Positions 1-8,545 of a stretch of 64,000 bases of DNA are shown one piece after another. Source of the stretch: CBDFLD01 sp965249005 (GTDB lineage Bacteria; Acidobacteriota; UBA6911); assembly GCA_965249005.1 (NCBI GenBank), contig CBDFLD010000006.1:186001-250000 (forward strand), read 5' to 3'. Position numbers and translations under genes: made by a program. Position 1 is the stretch's first letter, and every line of letters begins with the position of its first letter. The notes beneath the pieces are model-generated. The model made no database searches. It was not told the origin of the DNA and saw only the letters and a program-made list of their open reading frames with translations.

Positions 1-201
1 ACCGTGGCCGTGGCCGAGAATGCTGAGCAGTTTCGATTGGTTTTCCAGGCAACGGACGCGGCACTCGCCGGCGAACATAGGATTCAGTTGATCGCTTCTT
101 CGACCATCGTTGGCTACAACAAGGAAAAGGTTCCCTATCGTATTCCCCCAGTGGAAGCGACGCTGGTCGTGCCCGCCAATGCAGGGGCTCAACCCCGTTG
201 A
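1..201 (+). CDS. C-terminal end of a secreted protein, 5' end outside the window
   Basis: The frame is open from the first base and stops at 199-201, leaving about 66 C-terminal residues rich in beta-prone stretches and ending in Ala-Gly-Ala-Gln-Pro-Arg. A tail containing a YRIPPVEATLVV segment followed directly by a DUF1549 gene resembles secreted Planctomycete-type proteins with Ig-like or pre-peptidase C-terminal (PPC) domains. That assignment is inference from style and context, because no domain is complete. The stop lies 13 nt before the next start, so the two genes are probably co-transcribed. Confidence 0.5.
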   Translation, partial: TVAVAENAEQFRLVFQATDAALAGEHRIQLIASSTIVGYNKEKVPYRIPPVEATLVVPANAGAQPR

Positions 202-214
202 GGTGAAACCAGAA

Positions 215-2677
215 ATGCGGAAATCCATCGTTTTTTCGATTTGTGCCGTCGGGCTTTTTGCTGTTGGGGTTGGAGACGTCCCCGCGGCCGAGATGGCTGA
301 TGTCGCTGTCAGCAAGCTCGAAGTCGGACCCTCGCCGCTGTTGTTTACCGAGATGGATAGGGGGCGCAGGATTCTCGTCACAGGGTTCAGGCAGGACGGA
401 TCGACGGTGGACCTGACATCCTCCGCCCGCATCGAGTCGGTCGGGGATACGGTGCGCATCGGTGACGACGGGCTCATTTATCCTGCCAAGAAGGGCCGGG
501 CGCAGGTGCTGGTCGAGGCGGGTGGGCGCACGACCCGAATCGATGTCGACGTGAGCCCGATCGAGCGACCCAAGCGGGTGACATTCGTCCGTGACGTCTT
601 GCCCGTGATCAACAAGATCGGTTGCACGGGGGGCACTTGCCACGGCTCGGCCAAGGGCAAGAACGGTTTCAAGCTTTCTTTGAGGGGATACGATCCCGAG
701 TTCGATTACCAATCCCTGATTTATGACATGTCCGGGCGTCGTTTCAATCGGGCGGATCCAGCTCAAAGCTTGATGCTGGCCAAGCCTACCCAGCAGGTGG
801 CTCACGGCGGCGGTTACTTGATTCCCATTGGATCGCACTACTACAGGACGCTCTTTTCGTGGATATCGGCCGGCGTTCCGTTCGGGGACGCCGACGCAGA
901 CAAAGTCGAACGGCTTGCGGTGATGCCGGAATCGGTCACGATGCGGGGTCCGGGCAAACAGCAGCCGGTTATCGTCGTCGCACACTACAAGGACGGCTCC
1001 GTGCGAGACGTCACCGCGGAAGCTCACTTGAGCAGTAGCAATACCGAAACTGTTACCATCGGGAAAGGTGCCGGGGTCCAGGGGGATCGCGTCGGAGAAT
1101 CTACACTCTTGGTTCGTTATGAAGGAAAGTTCGCCACTGCCGGTGTCACGGTCCTGGATCCGAAACCTGGTTTTTCCTGGCCGGCGCTCACTCAGTACAA
1201 CTTTATCGACGAGCACATTGACGCAAAGCTCCGGCGACTAAAAATCCAGCCGTCGGATCTTGCCGGCGACGCCGAGTTTCTGCGCCGTCTTTCTCTGGAT
1301 CTGATCGGTCAATTACCGAAGCCGGAAGAGATCCGTGCTTTCCTGTCCGATTCTGGCGGGCATCAGAAGAGGGCGCGGATTATCGACGCGCTCGTCGGAA
1401 GTGATGCCTATGTGGACTACTGGACGCTGAAATGGAGTGATTTGCTGCGCAGCAATCGGAAGTTCATGAAGGACAAGGGTATGTGGAGTTTTCGCCGCTG
1501 GCTGCGGCAGGCCATCGCCGAGAACAGGCCGTACGATCAATTCGTAAGGGAGCTCCTGACGTCGAGGGGGAGTACCTATCAGAATCCAGCCGCCGGCTTC
1601 TTCAGCGTGACTAGGGAGCCCAAGGAAGCGATGCAAACCACGACTCAGCTTTTCATGGGTGTCCGCATGGTTTGCGCGCAGTGTCACGACCACCCTTTTG
1701 AACGATGGACCCAGAATCAGTACTACGAGATGACGGACTTCTTTGCCGGAGTCAGCGTCCGTCCCGGTTTTCAGAGCGGTGAGGAAGTCGTCTTCATCAA
1801 ACGCGACGATGAAGGGACGAAGCATCCCAAGAACGGAGCTGTCGTGAACGCCAGGTATCTGGTGGAGACCGCGGATGCTCCGATGGTGCCGGTCCGCGGG
1901 GACCGGCGCGCTGCTCTGGCCGAGTGGTTGACGTCACCGGAGAATCCATATTTTGCTCGTGCTATTGTCAATCGAATCTGGAGCTATTTCACCGGACGGG
2001 GAATCATTGACCCCGTCGACGACATTCGCGCTTCGAATCCGGCGGTCAATGAGCCGCTTTTGGACGCGTTGGCCCGGGACTTCGTAGCCCATGATTACGA
2101 TCTGCGGCATTTGATTAAAAGGATCGTGAGCTCTCGCGTCTACCAGGCCTCCTTCCGAGCCAACGAATGGAACGCCAACGACGGCACCAACTTCTCCCAC
2201 TATTCACCACGAAGGCTGACGGCCGAGCAGCTTGCGGATGCGCTGGCACAGGCCACCGGCTCGCACTTCGAGTTTCCGACCGTACCCGAAGATTTTAACG
2301 CGGTACAGCTGCCGGATCCCCATGTGGACATGGACGGTTTCTTGGAGTTGTTTGGACGGCCCCAGAGAGAGCAACCCTGCGAGTGCGAAAGAAAAAGCGA
2401 GATGAGCCTGCCCCAGATCATGAACCTGATCAATGGGCCTACGGTAGCGAACGCGATCGCCGACCCGGAGGGTCGGGTGTCGCGCCTCCTTTTGCAGCGT
2501 GTGCCCAATCGCGAGCTGGTGGACGAGCTATATCTGGCAACCTTGAGCCGGTTGCCGACGCCCTCCGAGTACCGGCTGGCGAAGGAGCAACTTGGTAAAA
2601 GTAAGAGCCGGGCTGCCGCGGCGCAGGATCTAATGTGGGCGCTGTTGAACAGCAAGCCGTTTCTGTTCAACCGGTAG
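215..2677 (+). CDS. DUF1549/DUF1553 secreted protein with cytochrome-like CxxxxCH motif
   Basis: An 820-residue protein with a signal peptide at residues 1-24 (ending VPAAE). I chose ATG 215 because it gives the clean signal peptide; an upstream GTG at 110 in the same frame would put about 35 junk residues in front. Order of domains: an Ig-like BIG_2-type segment (about 35-115), a cytochrome-like region with IGCTGGTCHGS around residue 135-145, a second Ig-like segment (about 235-315), DUF1549 (about 330-540) and DUF1553 (about 575-800). This architecture is abundant in Planctomycetes and some other polymer degraders, usually next to a DUF1501 gene as here. Its biochemical role is unproven; heme attachment through C-x4-C-H is suggested by the motif only. 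It probably acts in the periplasm or cell envelope. Confidence 0.9.
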   Translation: MRKSIVFSICAVGLFAVGVGDVPAAEMADVAVSKLEVGPSPLLFTEMDRGRRILVTGFRQDGSTVDLTSSARIESVGDTVRIGDDGLIYPAKKGRAQVLVEAGGRTTRIDVDVSPIERPKRVTFVRDVLPVINKIGCTGGTCHGSAKGKNGFKLSLRGYDPEFDYQSLIYDMSGRRFNRADPAQSLMLAKPTQQVAHGGGYLIPIGSHYYRTLFSWISAGVPFGDADADKVERLAVMPESVTMRGPGKQQPVIVVAHYKDGSVRDVTAEAHLSSSNTETVTIGKGAGVQGDRVGESTLLVRYEGKFATAGVTVLDPKPGFSWPALTQYNFIDEHIDAKLRRLKIQPSDLAGDAEFLRRLSLDLIGQLPKPEEIRAFLSDSGGHQKRARIIDALVGSDAYVDYWTLKWSDLLRSNRKFMKDKGMWSFRRWLRQAIAENRPYDQFVRELLTSRGSTYQNPAAGFFSVTREPKEAMQTTTQLFMGVRMVCAQCHDHPFERWTQNQYYEMTDFFAGVSVRPGFQSGEEVVFIKRDDEGTKHPKNGAVVNARYLVETADAPMVPVRGDRRAALAEWLTSPENPYFARAIVNRIWSYFTGRGIIDPVDDIRASNPAVNEPLLDALARDFVAHDYDLRHLIKRIVSSRVYQASFRANEWNANDGTNFSHYSPRRLTAEQLADALAQATGSHFEFPTVPEDFNAVQLPDPHVDMDGFLELFGRPQREQPCECERKSEMSLPQIMNLINGPTVANAIADPEGRVSRLLLQRVPNRELVDELYLATLSRLPTPSEYRLAKEQLGKSKSRAAAAQDLMWALLNSKPFLFNR

Positions 2678-2768
2678 AACGGGAGCTTGAGCCTATTGAA
2701 ACGAGCCCAGTCGGTTTGCAACGGCGGGATTCGAACTGCAGTACTCAGCAACGACCGAGGAGGTAGCC

Positions 2769-4205
2769 ATGCTTGTAATTCCCGGTAATCGATACCACTG
2801 TTGCGAAGGGCCAACGCGCAGAGAGTTTCTTCGCGTCGGATCCCTCGGGTTCCTAGGGTATACGCTCGCAAACGTCGCTTCTCTGCGGGCGGCGACAACC
2901 CCTACGCTGTCGGGTCGAGGTTTCGGCTCGGCCAAGTCGGTCATTCTGCTCTTTCTGCAGGGAGGGCCCAGTCATCTCGACATCTGGGACCCGAAGCCGG
3001 AGGCGCCGGAGAGTATCCGGGGAGAATTCAAGGCGATCAATACCAAGGTGTCCGGTATCCGTCTCAGCGAAACGATGCCCAAGCTAGCGCAACAGGTAGA
3101 CAAATGCACCTTGATCCGGTCCATGAGTTACACACCGAAGGGACTTTTCAATCATACCGCCGCGATTTACCAGATGCTCACGGGCTACCCTCCGGATAGG
3201 GTTTCGCCCTCGGGGCAATTGGAGCCTCCGTCTTCAGCTGATTTCCCCACAGCCGGCTCGCATGTTTCGAAGTTGCTGCCCCCGGACGAGCCCGTGCTCC
3301 CGTTTGTCGAGTTGCCTCGTCCGCTGCAGGAGTCCGATGTGATCGGGAAGGGCGGAGCGGCCGGGTTTCTCGGCAAGTCCTTCGACCCTTATCGCCTCTA
3401 TCAGGACCCCAACAAGAACGTCAATACCGCCGATCTGGAGCTTCGGAAAGAGGTGCCGCCTGAACGCTTGCGGAGTCGGTTCGACCTTCTGAAGGGAATC
3501 AATGGCTCGATGCCGGACCTGGAAGAGGCACTCGCTCAGTCTCAGCTGGACGAATACTATGAACAGGCGCTTGCCGTTGTGCTCTCAGGTAAAGCACGGG
3601 ACGCCTTTGATCTGGAAAAGGAGCCGGCCAAGGTCCGCGACCGCTATGGGCGCACGACGTTCGGTCAAGGAGTCTTGCTGGCGCGCCGGCTCATTGAAGC
3701 CGGGACGCGGTTCGTCCAGGTGAACTGGCCGTCGGTGGCCAATGGCGATCCCGAAGTAAGCTCTTGGGACACCCATGCGGCCAACTTCAAGCCTTTGAAG
3801 AACCTCCATTGTCCGGTGCTGGATCAGTCTTTGTCCGCGTTGCTGGAAGACATGAGTTCGCGCGGTTTGCTCGAGGAGACCTTGCTGGTAACTGTGGGAG
3901 AGTTCGGTCGGTCTCCCAAGATGGGGATCAGCACATCTGGTAACACCAATGCACCGGACGGACGCGATCACTGGCCTTATTGCTATACCTCACTTGTCGC
4001 CGGAGCTGGAATTCCCGGGGGCATGCTGTATGGAGAATCTGATGAGACCGGCTCGTCACCGCGAGAAAAGCCAGTCCATCCCAACGATCTGCTGGCCACG
4101 ATCTACTACACATTGGGAATCGATCCTCACCAGGAAATTTTCAATCACCTGGGCCAGCCGCGCGAGATGGTCAAAGGCAAGGTTTTGACCGATCTCTGGT
4201 CATGA
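2769..4205 (+). CDS. DUF1501 family protein, predicted Tat substrate
   Basis: A 478-residue protein. The N-terminus carries a twin-arginine motif (TRREFLRVG, residues 16-24) followed by a hydrophobic stretch ending in LRAA, so export by the Tat pathway is likely. The rest matches DUF1501, an alkaline-phosphatase-like fold: a LQGGPSHLDIWDPKP segment near residue 65, a central WDTHAANFKPLK region and a late VGEFGRSP motif followed by GRDHWP. A strong ribosome-binding site (aggaggtagcc) precedes ATG 2769. DUF1501 and DUF1549/1553 genes are habitual neighbours, which suggests a shared envelope function that remains unknown. The stop overlaps the next start by 4 nt (ATGA), implying translational coupling to the M20 hydrolase. 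Confidence 0.92.
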   Translation: MLVIPGNRYHCCEGPTRREFLRVGSLGFLGYTLANVASLRAATTPTLSGRGFGSAKSVILLFLQGGPSHLDIWDPKPEAPESIRGEFKAINTKVSGIRLSETMPKLAQQVDKCTLIRSMSYTPKGLFNHTAAIYQMLTGYPPDRVSPSGQLEPPSSADFPTAGSHVSKLLPPDEPVLPFVELPRPLQESDVIGKGGAAGFLGKSFDPYRLYQDPNKNVNTADLELRKEVPPERLRSRFDLLKGINGSMPDLEEALAQSQLDEYYEQALAVVLSGKARDAFDLEKEPAKVRDRYGRTTFGQGVLLARRLIEAGTRFVQVNWPSVANGDPEVSSWDTHAANFKPLKNLHCPVLDQSLSALLEDMSSRGLLEETLLVTVGEFGRSPKMGISTSGNTNAPDGRDHWPYCYTSLVAGAGIPGGMLYGESDETGSSPREKPVHPNDLLATIYYTLGIDPHQEIFNHLGQPREMVKGKVLTDLWS

Positions 4206-5389
4206 GCGCGCGTATGCCCACGAACCCTGGTCTTGTCGAGCTCCACGAGGAAATGACAGCCTGGCGCCGCGAGTTGCACGCGCACCCGCAAACGGCCTTC
4301 GAGGAAACTTATGCCTCGGACTTTGTTGCCGCGAGGCTCCAGGAGATGGGCATCCCCACGCATCGGGGGCTGGCTAAAACAGGTGTCGTCGGAACGCTCG
4401 AAGGGAACCAAGCGAATCGAGATCGTGTCTCCGCTATCGGGCTCCGGGCCGACATCGATGCACTCGACGTTTGCGAGGAAAACTGCTTCGAGCACAAATC
4501 CCGGAACTCGGGCAAGATGCATGCCTGTGGCCACGATGGACATACGGCCATGCTGCTGGGAGCGGCCAAGTTCCTGGCCGAGACGCGCAACTTCAGTGGA
4601 ACCGTCCATTTTGTTTTCCAGCCTGCGGAGGAGAACGAAGCCGGCGGCCGGGTGATGGTCGAGGAGGGACTGTTCGAGAAGTTTCCCGTGGATACCATTT
4701 TCGGAATGCACAATTGGCCCGGATTGGAAGTGGGCCAGTTCGCTGTGAGAAGCGGACCGGTCATGGCGGCGTTCGACGTATTCGAGATCAAGATCCAGGG
4801 CCAGGGGAGTCACGGCGCCATGCCTCATCTGGCCATCGATCCGATGGTAGCAGCCGCGCAGGTGGTCACCGCGCTGCAGACCATCTCGAGTCGAATCACG
4901 AACCCGATGGATCCGGTTGTCGTGAGCGTGACTCAGATTCACGGAGGGGACACCTGGAACGTGATTCCGCCGTCCGCGGTGGTGCGCGGCACCACCCGTA
5001 CTTTCACAGAGAACGTCCAGGACACGGTGGAGTCCTCGATCCGGCAGATCGCCGAAGGGGTGTGCACGGCGATGGGAGCAACGGCCGAGTGTCGCTACCA
5101 GCGGCGGTATCCCGCGACCGTCAACACGGAAGCGGAAACCAAGCTGTCGGCACGGGTGGCCGCGGATATCGTGGATGCGGCCAACGTACACCGCGACCCC
5201 ACACCTTCCATGGCATCCGAGGACTTTGCCTTCATGTTGCAACAGCGGCCGGGTTGCTACATTTGGATTGGAAACGGTTCCGACCGCGACGGCCGCCGGC
5301 TGCATAACCCTCGATACGACTTCAACGACGAGATTCTGCCCATCGGGGCTAGCTACTGGACACGGCTAGCGGAGACGGTGCTTGGATAA
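4202..5389 (+). CDS. M20 family amidohydrolase (N-acyl-amino-acid / hippurate hydrolase type)
   Basis: A 395-residue cytoplasmic metallohydrolase of usual family length. It shows the M20D pattern: RADIDALDV near residue 82, the metal-binding segment HACGHDGHTAMLLGAAKFL near 106, PAEENEAGG near 141, a lid-domain segment GSHGAMPH near 200, and ASEDFAFML near 339. It is expected to hydrolyse N-acyl or amide bonds of amino acids using two metal ions; the exact substrate is not visible. The start ATG 4202 overlaps the stop of the DUF1501 gene (ATGA); a second in-frame ATG at 4214 is possible. Linkage to DUF1501/DUF1549 genes is unusual and may be only positional. Confidence 0.92.
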   Translation: MSARMPTNPGLVELHEEMTAWRRELHAHPQTAFEETYASDFVAARLQEMGIPTHRGLAKTGVVGTLEGNQANRDRVSAIGLRADIDALDVCEENCFEHKSRNSGKMHACGHDGHTAMLLGAAKFLAETRNFSGTVHFVFQPAEENEAGGRVMVEEGLFEKFPVDTIFGMHNWPGLEVGQFAVRSGPVMAAFDVFEIKIQGQGSHGAMPHLAIDPMVAAAQVVTALQTISSRITNPMDPVVVSVTQIHGGDTWNVIPPSAVVRGTTRTFTENVQDTVESSIRQIAEGVCTAMGATAECRYQRRYPATVNTEAETKLSARVAADIVDAANVHRDPTPSMASEDFAFMLQQRPGCYIWIGNGSDRDGRRLHNPRYDFNDEILPIGASYWTRLAETVLG

Positions 5390-5411
5390 GAGCTGTCAGC
5401 TATCAGCGTCC

Positions 5412-5432
5412 GACCGGCGCGTCGCGCCGGTC
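5412..5432. repeat. Perfect GC-rich palindrome beside R1 copy A
   Basis: Two 10-base arms (gaccggcgcg / cgcgccggtc) separated by a single base. The same palindrome occurs at 27918-27938, followed there by a similar AGC-TATCAGC-type word in inverse orientation. There is no T-tract, so it is not a convincing rho-independent terminator. It sits just left of R1 copy A and may belong to that element. Confidence 0.7.
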
Positions 5433-5433
5433 A

Positions 5434-5534
5434 CTTGGGAACGTAACTGCCCTGCACAGCCTGAAAAACGTGGTTCTTGGCGATTTGCTAAGTTACACGC
5501 ATAACAGCAGATCCGCGAGCAGTTACTGGAGAGC
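5434..5534. repeat. Interspersed repeat R1, copy A (about 100 bp, inverted ends)
   Basis: Noncoding element between the M20 gene and the lipoprotein amidohydrolase gene. Its ends carry gtaactgc and gcagttac in inverted orientation. The interior (for example gatttgctaagttacacgca) is almost the same as in copy B at 8328-8430; copy C at 25912-26003 is more diverged. The short words gtcagctatcagc (left) and gtcagctttcagc (right) flank it and may mark a target duplication or an outer arm. No ORF is present, so any movement would depend on a transposase supplied in trans. Confidence 0.8.
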
Positions 5535-5640
5535 GGTCAGCTTTCAGCCTTGCGCTTGCCTCTGGCCTTTGTGGACCACTATTGCATGAGCTGTCACCTC
5601 AGACTCTTTGAACAAATGACCGGCTCGAGGAAACACAGAT

Positions 5641-6996
5641 TTGAAACCGGGTAGAGGGACCAATCTTCTGGTGCTGCTGGGGACGCTCAGCACCTGCTTC
5701 TCTCTCGCTTGCTCGACAAACGGAGAGCCTTCGATTGCGCTGGTTGGAGCGAGTGTGATCGACGGCACCGGAACGGCTGCCCGCGGCTCGACCACGGTAC
5801 TGATTCGCGGGGAGCGCATCGCCGCCGTGGGGGCGGATGTACAGGTACCCCAGCATGCGACCGTGATCGACGTTTCTGGAAAATCCATCGTTCCAGGTTT
5901 GATCGACATGCATGGTCACATGAACGCGCGTCCCGCGGGCACCATGCGGAGTCAATTTGACAGCTACCCACAGCTTTTTCTCGCGGGAGGCGTGACGACG
6001 GTTCGCTCGCCTGGCGACTACGAACCGCAAGGGATGGTTGCTCTGAAGCAGCGCATCCAGCGAGGCGAGGCCATCGGCCCCCGTATCTACAATGCCGGTC
6101 CATACATGGACAACGCTCCCTCACGCTCTCCCTTTATTGAAGGCGTCGAGTCTCCCGAAGCGGCCTTGCGTCTGCTGGACGAATGGAAGGATCGAATCGA
6201 CTGGATCAAGGTCTACACCAGCATCACGGAAGAACAACTCGGGGCTTTGCTGAAGGCGGGTGAGGGCATTCGTATCCCCGTGACGGGGCACCTGGGATCG
6301 ATCTCGGGGCGCCGCGCTATCGATCTCGGAATTCATTGCCTGGAGCACGGCATCTTCGCCATGTCAGAGTTTGGATCGAACGCCGCCGACAGGTTTTGCT
6401 CGCTCGCAAGATTCGATATGGAAAGCCCGGTCGTTGAAGAGGTTCTTTCTTCCATCGTGGATCATGGCGTTGCCATCGATCCGACGGTCGTCGTCTACCA
6501 GGCACAGCTCGCTGATTTTGAGCCGGTCACGCCCGATTGGAAGCTTTACCTGAGTCCCGAAGCGCAGCGGTATCAAGAAGCAAACAGGTATCTGGAACCG
6601 GCGCAACAAGAGTGCATGAAACAAGCACTTCGCCATCAGATGCAGTTCGTCCGGAAGCTTCACGAGCGCGGAGGTCTGATCATCGCGGGCACGGATCCGG
6701 TACTCGGAAATCTGATTCCCGGTTACGCGCTTCATCGGGAGTTGCGCAACCTCGTGGAAGCTGGACTGACCCCCCTGGAAGCGATCAGAGCCGCAACGCT
6801 GAACGCAGCGACTGTTCTGCGGCAAGAGGAGAATTTAGGCTCGATCGAGCCGGGAAAGCTGGCCGATCTCGTCGTAGTGGACGGAGATCCCTCCAGATCC
6901 ATTGCCGAGATCGGCAATACCGTGATGGTATTCCAGGGTGGGGTACGCTACGACCCTGCATCCTTGAGAGAGTCTGCCTTCGGTCGCATTCGGTAA
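5641..6996 (+). CDS. Lipoprotein amidohydrolase (imidazolonepropionase-like family)
   Basis: A 451-residue protein starting at TTG 5641 with a lipoprotein signal peptide: hydrophobic residues 9-20, then a lipobox FSLAC with Cys24. The mature part is a metal-dependent amidohydrolase: VPGLIDMHGHMN near residue 87 provides the HxH metal ligands, GGVTTVRSPGD follows, then GHLG near 219, a conserved His after LDLGIHCLEHG, and IAGTDPV near 349 with the catalytic Asp. The C-terminus shows the usual NLGSIEPGKLADLVVVDGDP segment. Such secreted amidohydrolases cleave cyclic or linear amides (dipeptidase, prolidase-like or hydantoin substrates); the substrate here is not resolvable. It is probably anchored in the outer envelope. 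It follows R1 copy A, so its promoter may lie within or beside the repeat. Confidence 0.88.
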   Translation: MKPGRGTNLLVLLGTLSTCFSLACSTNGEPSIALVGASVIDGTGTAARGSTTVLIRGERIAAVGADVQVPQHATVIDVSGKSIVPGLIDMHGHMNARPAGTMRSQFDSYPQLFLAGGVTTVRSPGDYEPQGMVALKQRIQRGEAIGPRIYNAGPYMDNAPSRSPFIEGVESPEAALRLLDEWKDRIDWIKVYTSITEEQLGALLKAGEGIRIPVTGHLGSISGRRAIDLGIHCLEHGIFAMSEFGSNAADRFCSLARFDMESPVVEEVLSSIVDHGVAIDPTVVVYQAQLADFEPVTPDWKLYLSPEAQRYQEANRYLEPAQQECMKQALRHQMQFVRKLHERGGLIIAGTDPVLGNLIPGYALHRELRNLVEAGLTPLEAIRAATLNAATVLRQEENLGSIEPGKLADLVVVDGDPSRSIAEIGNTVMVFQGGVRYDPASLRESAFGRIR

Positions 6997-7014
6997 CCCC
7001 GGCTGAATCGTCTC

Positions 7015-8545
7015 TCAGTCGAGCTTGCGGACCTCGAACTTTCGATAGCGGGCCCGCATCCACTGCATCTGTCGCAGCCCGATCTTGCCGTCCTGATATA
7101 CCGGACCGTAGCGCTGTCCATCGTCTCGGAAGTCAATCGCCTTTCGTCCGTCGGCCAGCAGGCGGATGTGTGCGCCGTCTTTGATGAGGCGCACGCGGTG
7201 CCAGCTTTTCGATCCGGGCGGAATCGCGGGGGGGCCGTTGGCCACGAGATAGAACTGGTTGTTCTTGCGCAAGTTGGACGTCATTCGCCCCGGACTCCCC
7301 GGAGTGTTGGCATAGTAAGAGATGTGATAGCTGAGGATCTCTCCCCGTATGTAATGCTGGAACACTCCGTTTCGCGCGGGAAGCCGAGGATCAAAAATAT
7401 CCTCGCCACGGGCTCCCTTGGCCGCGAAGAAGACTATGCAGAGTCCGTGATCGGAAACGGGTTGGATCTCCCACTCGGCCATGAATCGGTCCGGGAAGTC
7501 CTGGGGGCACCAGTAGACGACGTGGCCGTCGGGTCCTTCCGGACGCAGGGAAGACATTTCGATCCAGCCGTCTTTGAACTCGATTTGACCGGGTCCTTCC
7601 AAAATCCAATCGGCGACATCCTCCGCGCGCCCCAAGCTGTTTTCATAGATCAACTTGCCCGTGAGGCCTTTGTCCGACTGTGCGGGGTGGCCGTCTGACG
7701 ACAAAGGGCGCCGGTCACGGATACCCAGGAGCGATCCGTGGCGTCCCCGATATTGCGCGGGAGTTCTGGCAACGGAATCCTCGGGGGAACTGTAGCGACT
7801 CTCGATCTCCAGGTCGGCGAATTCGAAATTGCCGAAAAAGAGCCGCAGCGAGTGACAGGGTTCGAGGGTCCATGCGGAAACCGGCGACTCGGGAACCCTC
7901 AGTGGCACGCCGTTCAGATAGGCATCGAAGCGACCGACCTTCGCATTCCAGGTGTAAACCAGGTGGAACCACTCGGCTGCGGGTAACTCCGGCAGGTTCG
8001 TGATCATCGGGTAGGCCCCTGTCACTCGCGAGTCCCACTCCCAGGACAGGCTGGCGGCCGATTTGTTTTGGCGAATCGTCAAGGCCGCAAGCCCGGAAAG
8101 ATCCAGGACCGCATGCTCGATTTCTGGCCTCCCCTCCCCATTGGCGTATTCGTGACGGGTTCTGAGCCAGAAGCCGACGCTTGCCTTGTCTCCAATCGGC
8201 TCCTGAAGGCGGATTGCGAGAGCTTGCAGATCGTCACTCGACATCGACTGCATTGCTGCCAGCGGTCCCTGACCGATATCGATGGGCGCTGCCCCTTCCA
8301 GCGCTGACAGGCGCAACGCGCCAGTCGCTTGGGAACGTAACTGCGCAGCGCACCGTGAAAAAACGTGGTTTTTGACGATTTGCTAAGTTACACGCATAGC
8401 AGCAGATCCGCGAGCAGTTACTTAAGAGCTCTGCCCCTTCGAGAGTTAGAGATCCTTGTTGAGCACGAATGGAGGCCTTGAACGGCTTCGTTTCTGTGCC
8501 GCATGCCGCGACGAAGATGAGGAGAGCAAAAAGAGTCAATATCAC
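7015..8545 (-). pseudogene. LamG/DUF1961 lipoprotein gene split by a repeat insertion
   Basis: The 5' part starts at GTG 8545, overlapping the stop of the upstream oxidoreductase gene, and encodes a lipoprotein signal (LLIFVAACGTE). The 3' part (7015 to about 8316) continues in another frame with a concanavalin-like LamG segment (WFHLVYTWNAKVGRFDAYLNG) and a DUF1961 segment (DFPDRFMAEWEI). Between them sits R1 copy B with stop codons. An exact 10-bp direct repeat (ctgccccttc) lies at 8289-8298 and 8431-8440. Removing 142 bp (element plus one repeat) gives one 1,389-nt frame, 462 residues, reading LEGAAPIDIG across the join. The gene was therefore an intact sugar-binding-type lipoprotein before insertion. 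A truncated protein from TTG 8316 would lack the signal peptide. Confidence 0.85.
8299..8430. repeat. Interspersed repeat R1, copy B, with 10-bp target duplication
   Basis: A 132-bp noncoding element whose core (8328-8430) is very similar to copy A: same cttgggaacgtaactgc start, same gatttgctaagttacacgca interior, same gcgagcagttact end. It is flanked by a perfect direct repeat ctgccccttc at 8289-8298 and 8431-8440, the classic mark of a transposition event. It interrupts a lipoprotein gene and shifts its frame. The element codes for nothing itself, so it behaves as a MITE-like unit. Confidence 0.85.

Noticed and set aside
4145..5305. Open frame of 386 codons on the minus strand
   Set aside because: Antisense to the M20 amidohydrolase; His/Arg/Gly-rich shadow translation.
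5412..5432. Palindrome as a rho-independent terminator for the M20 gene
   Set aside because: A one-base loop and no T-tract; it also recurs as a repeat next to the group II intron.
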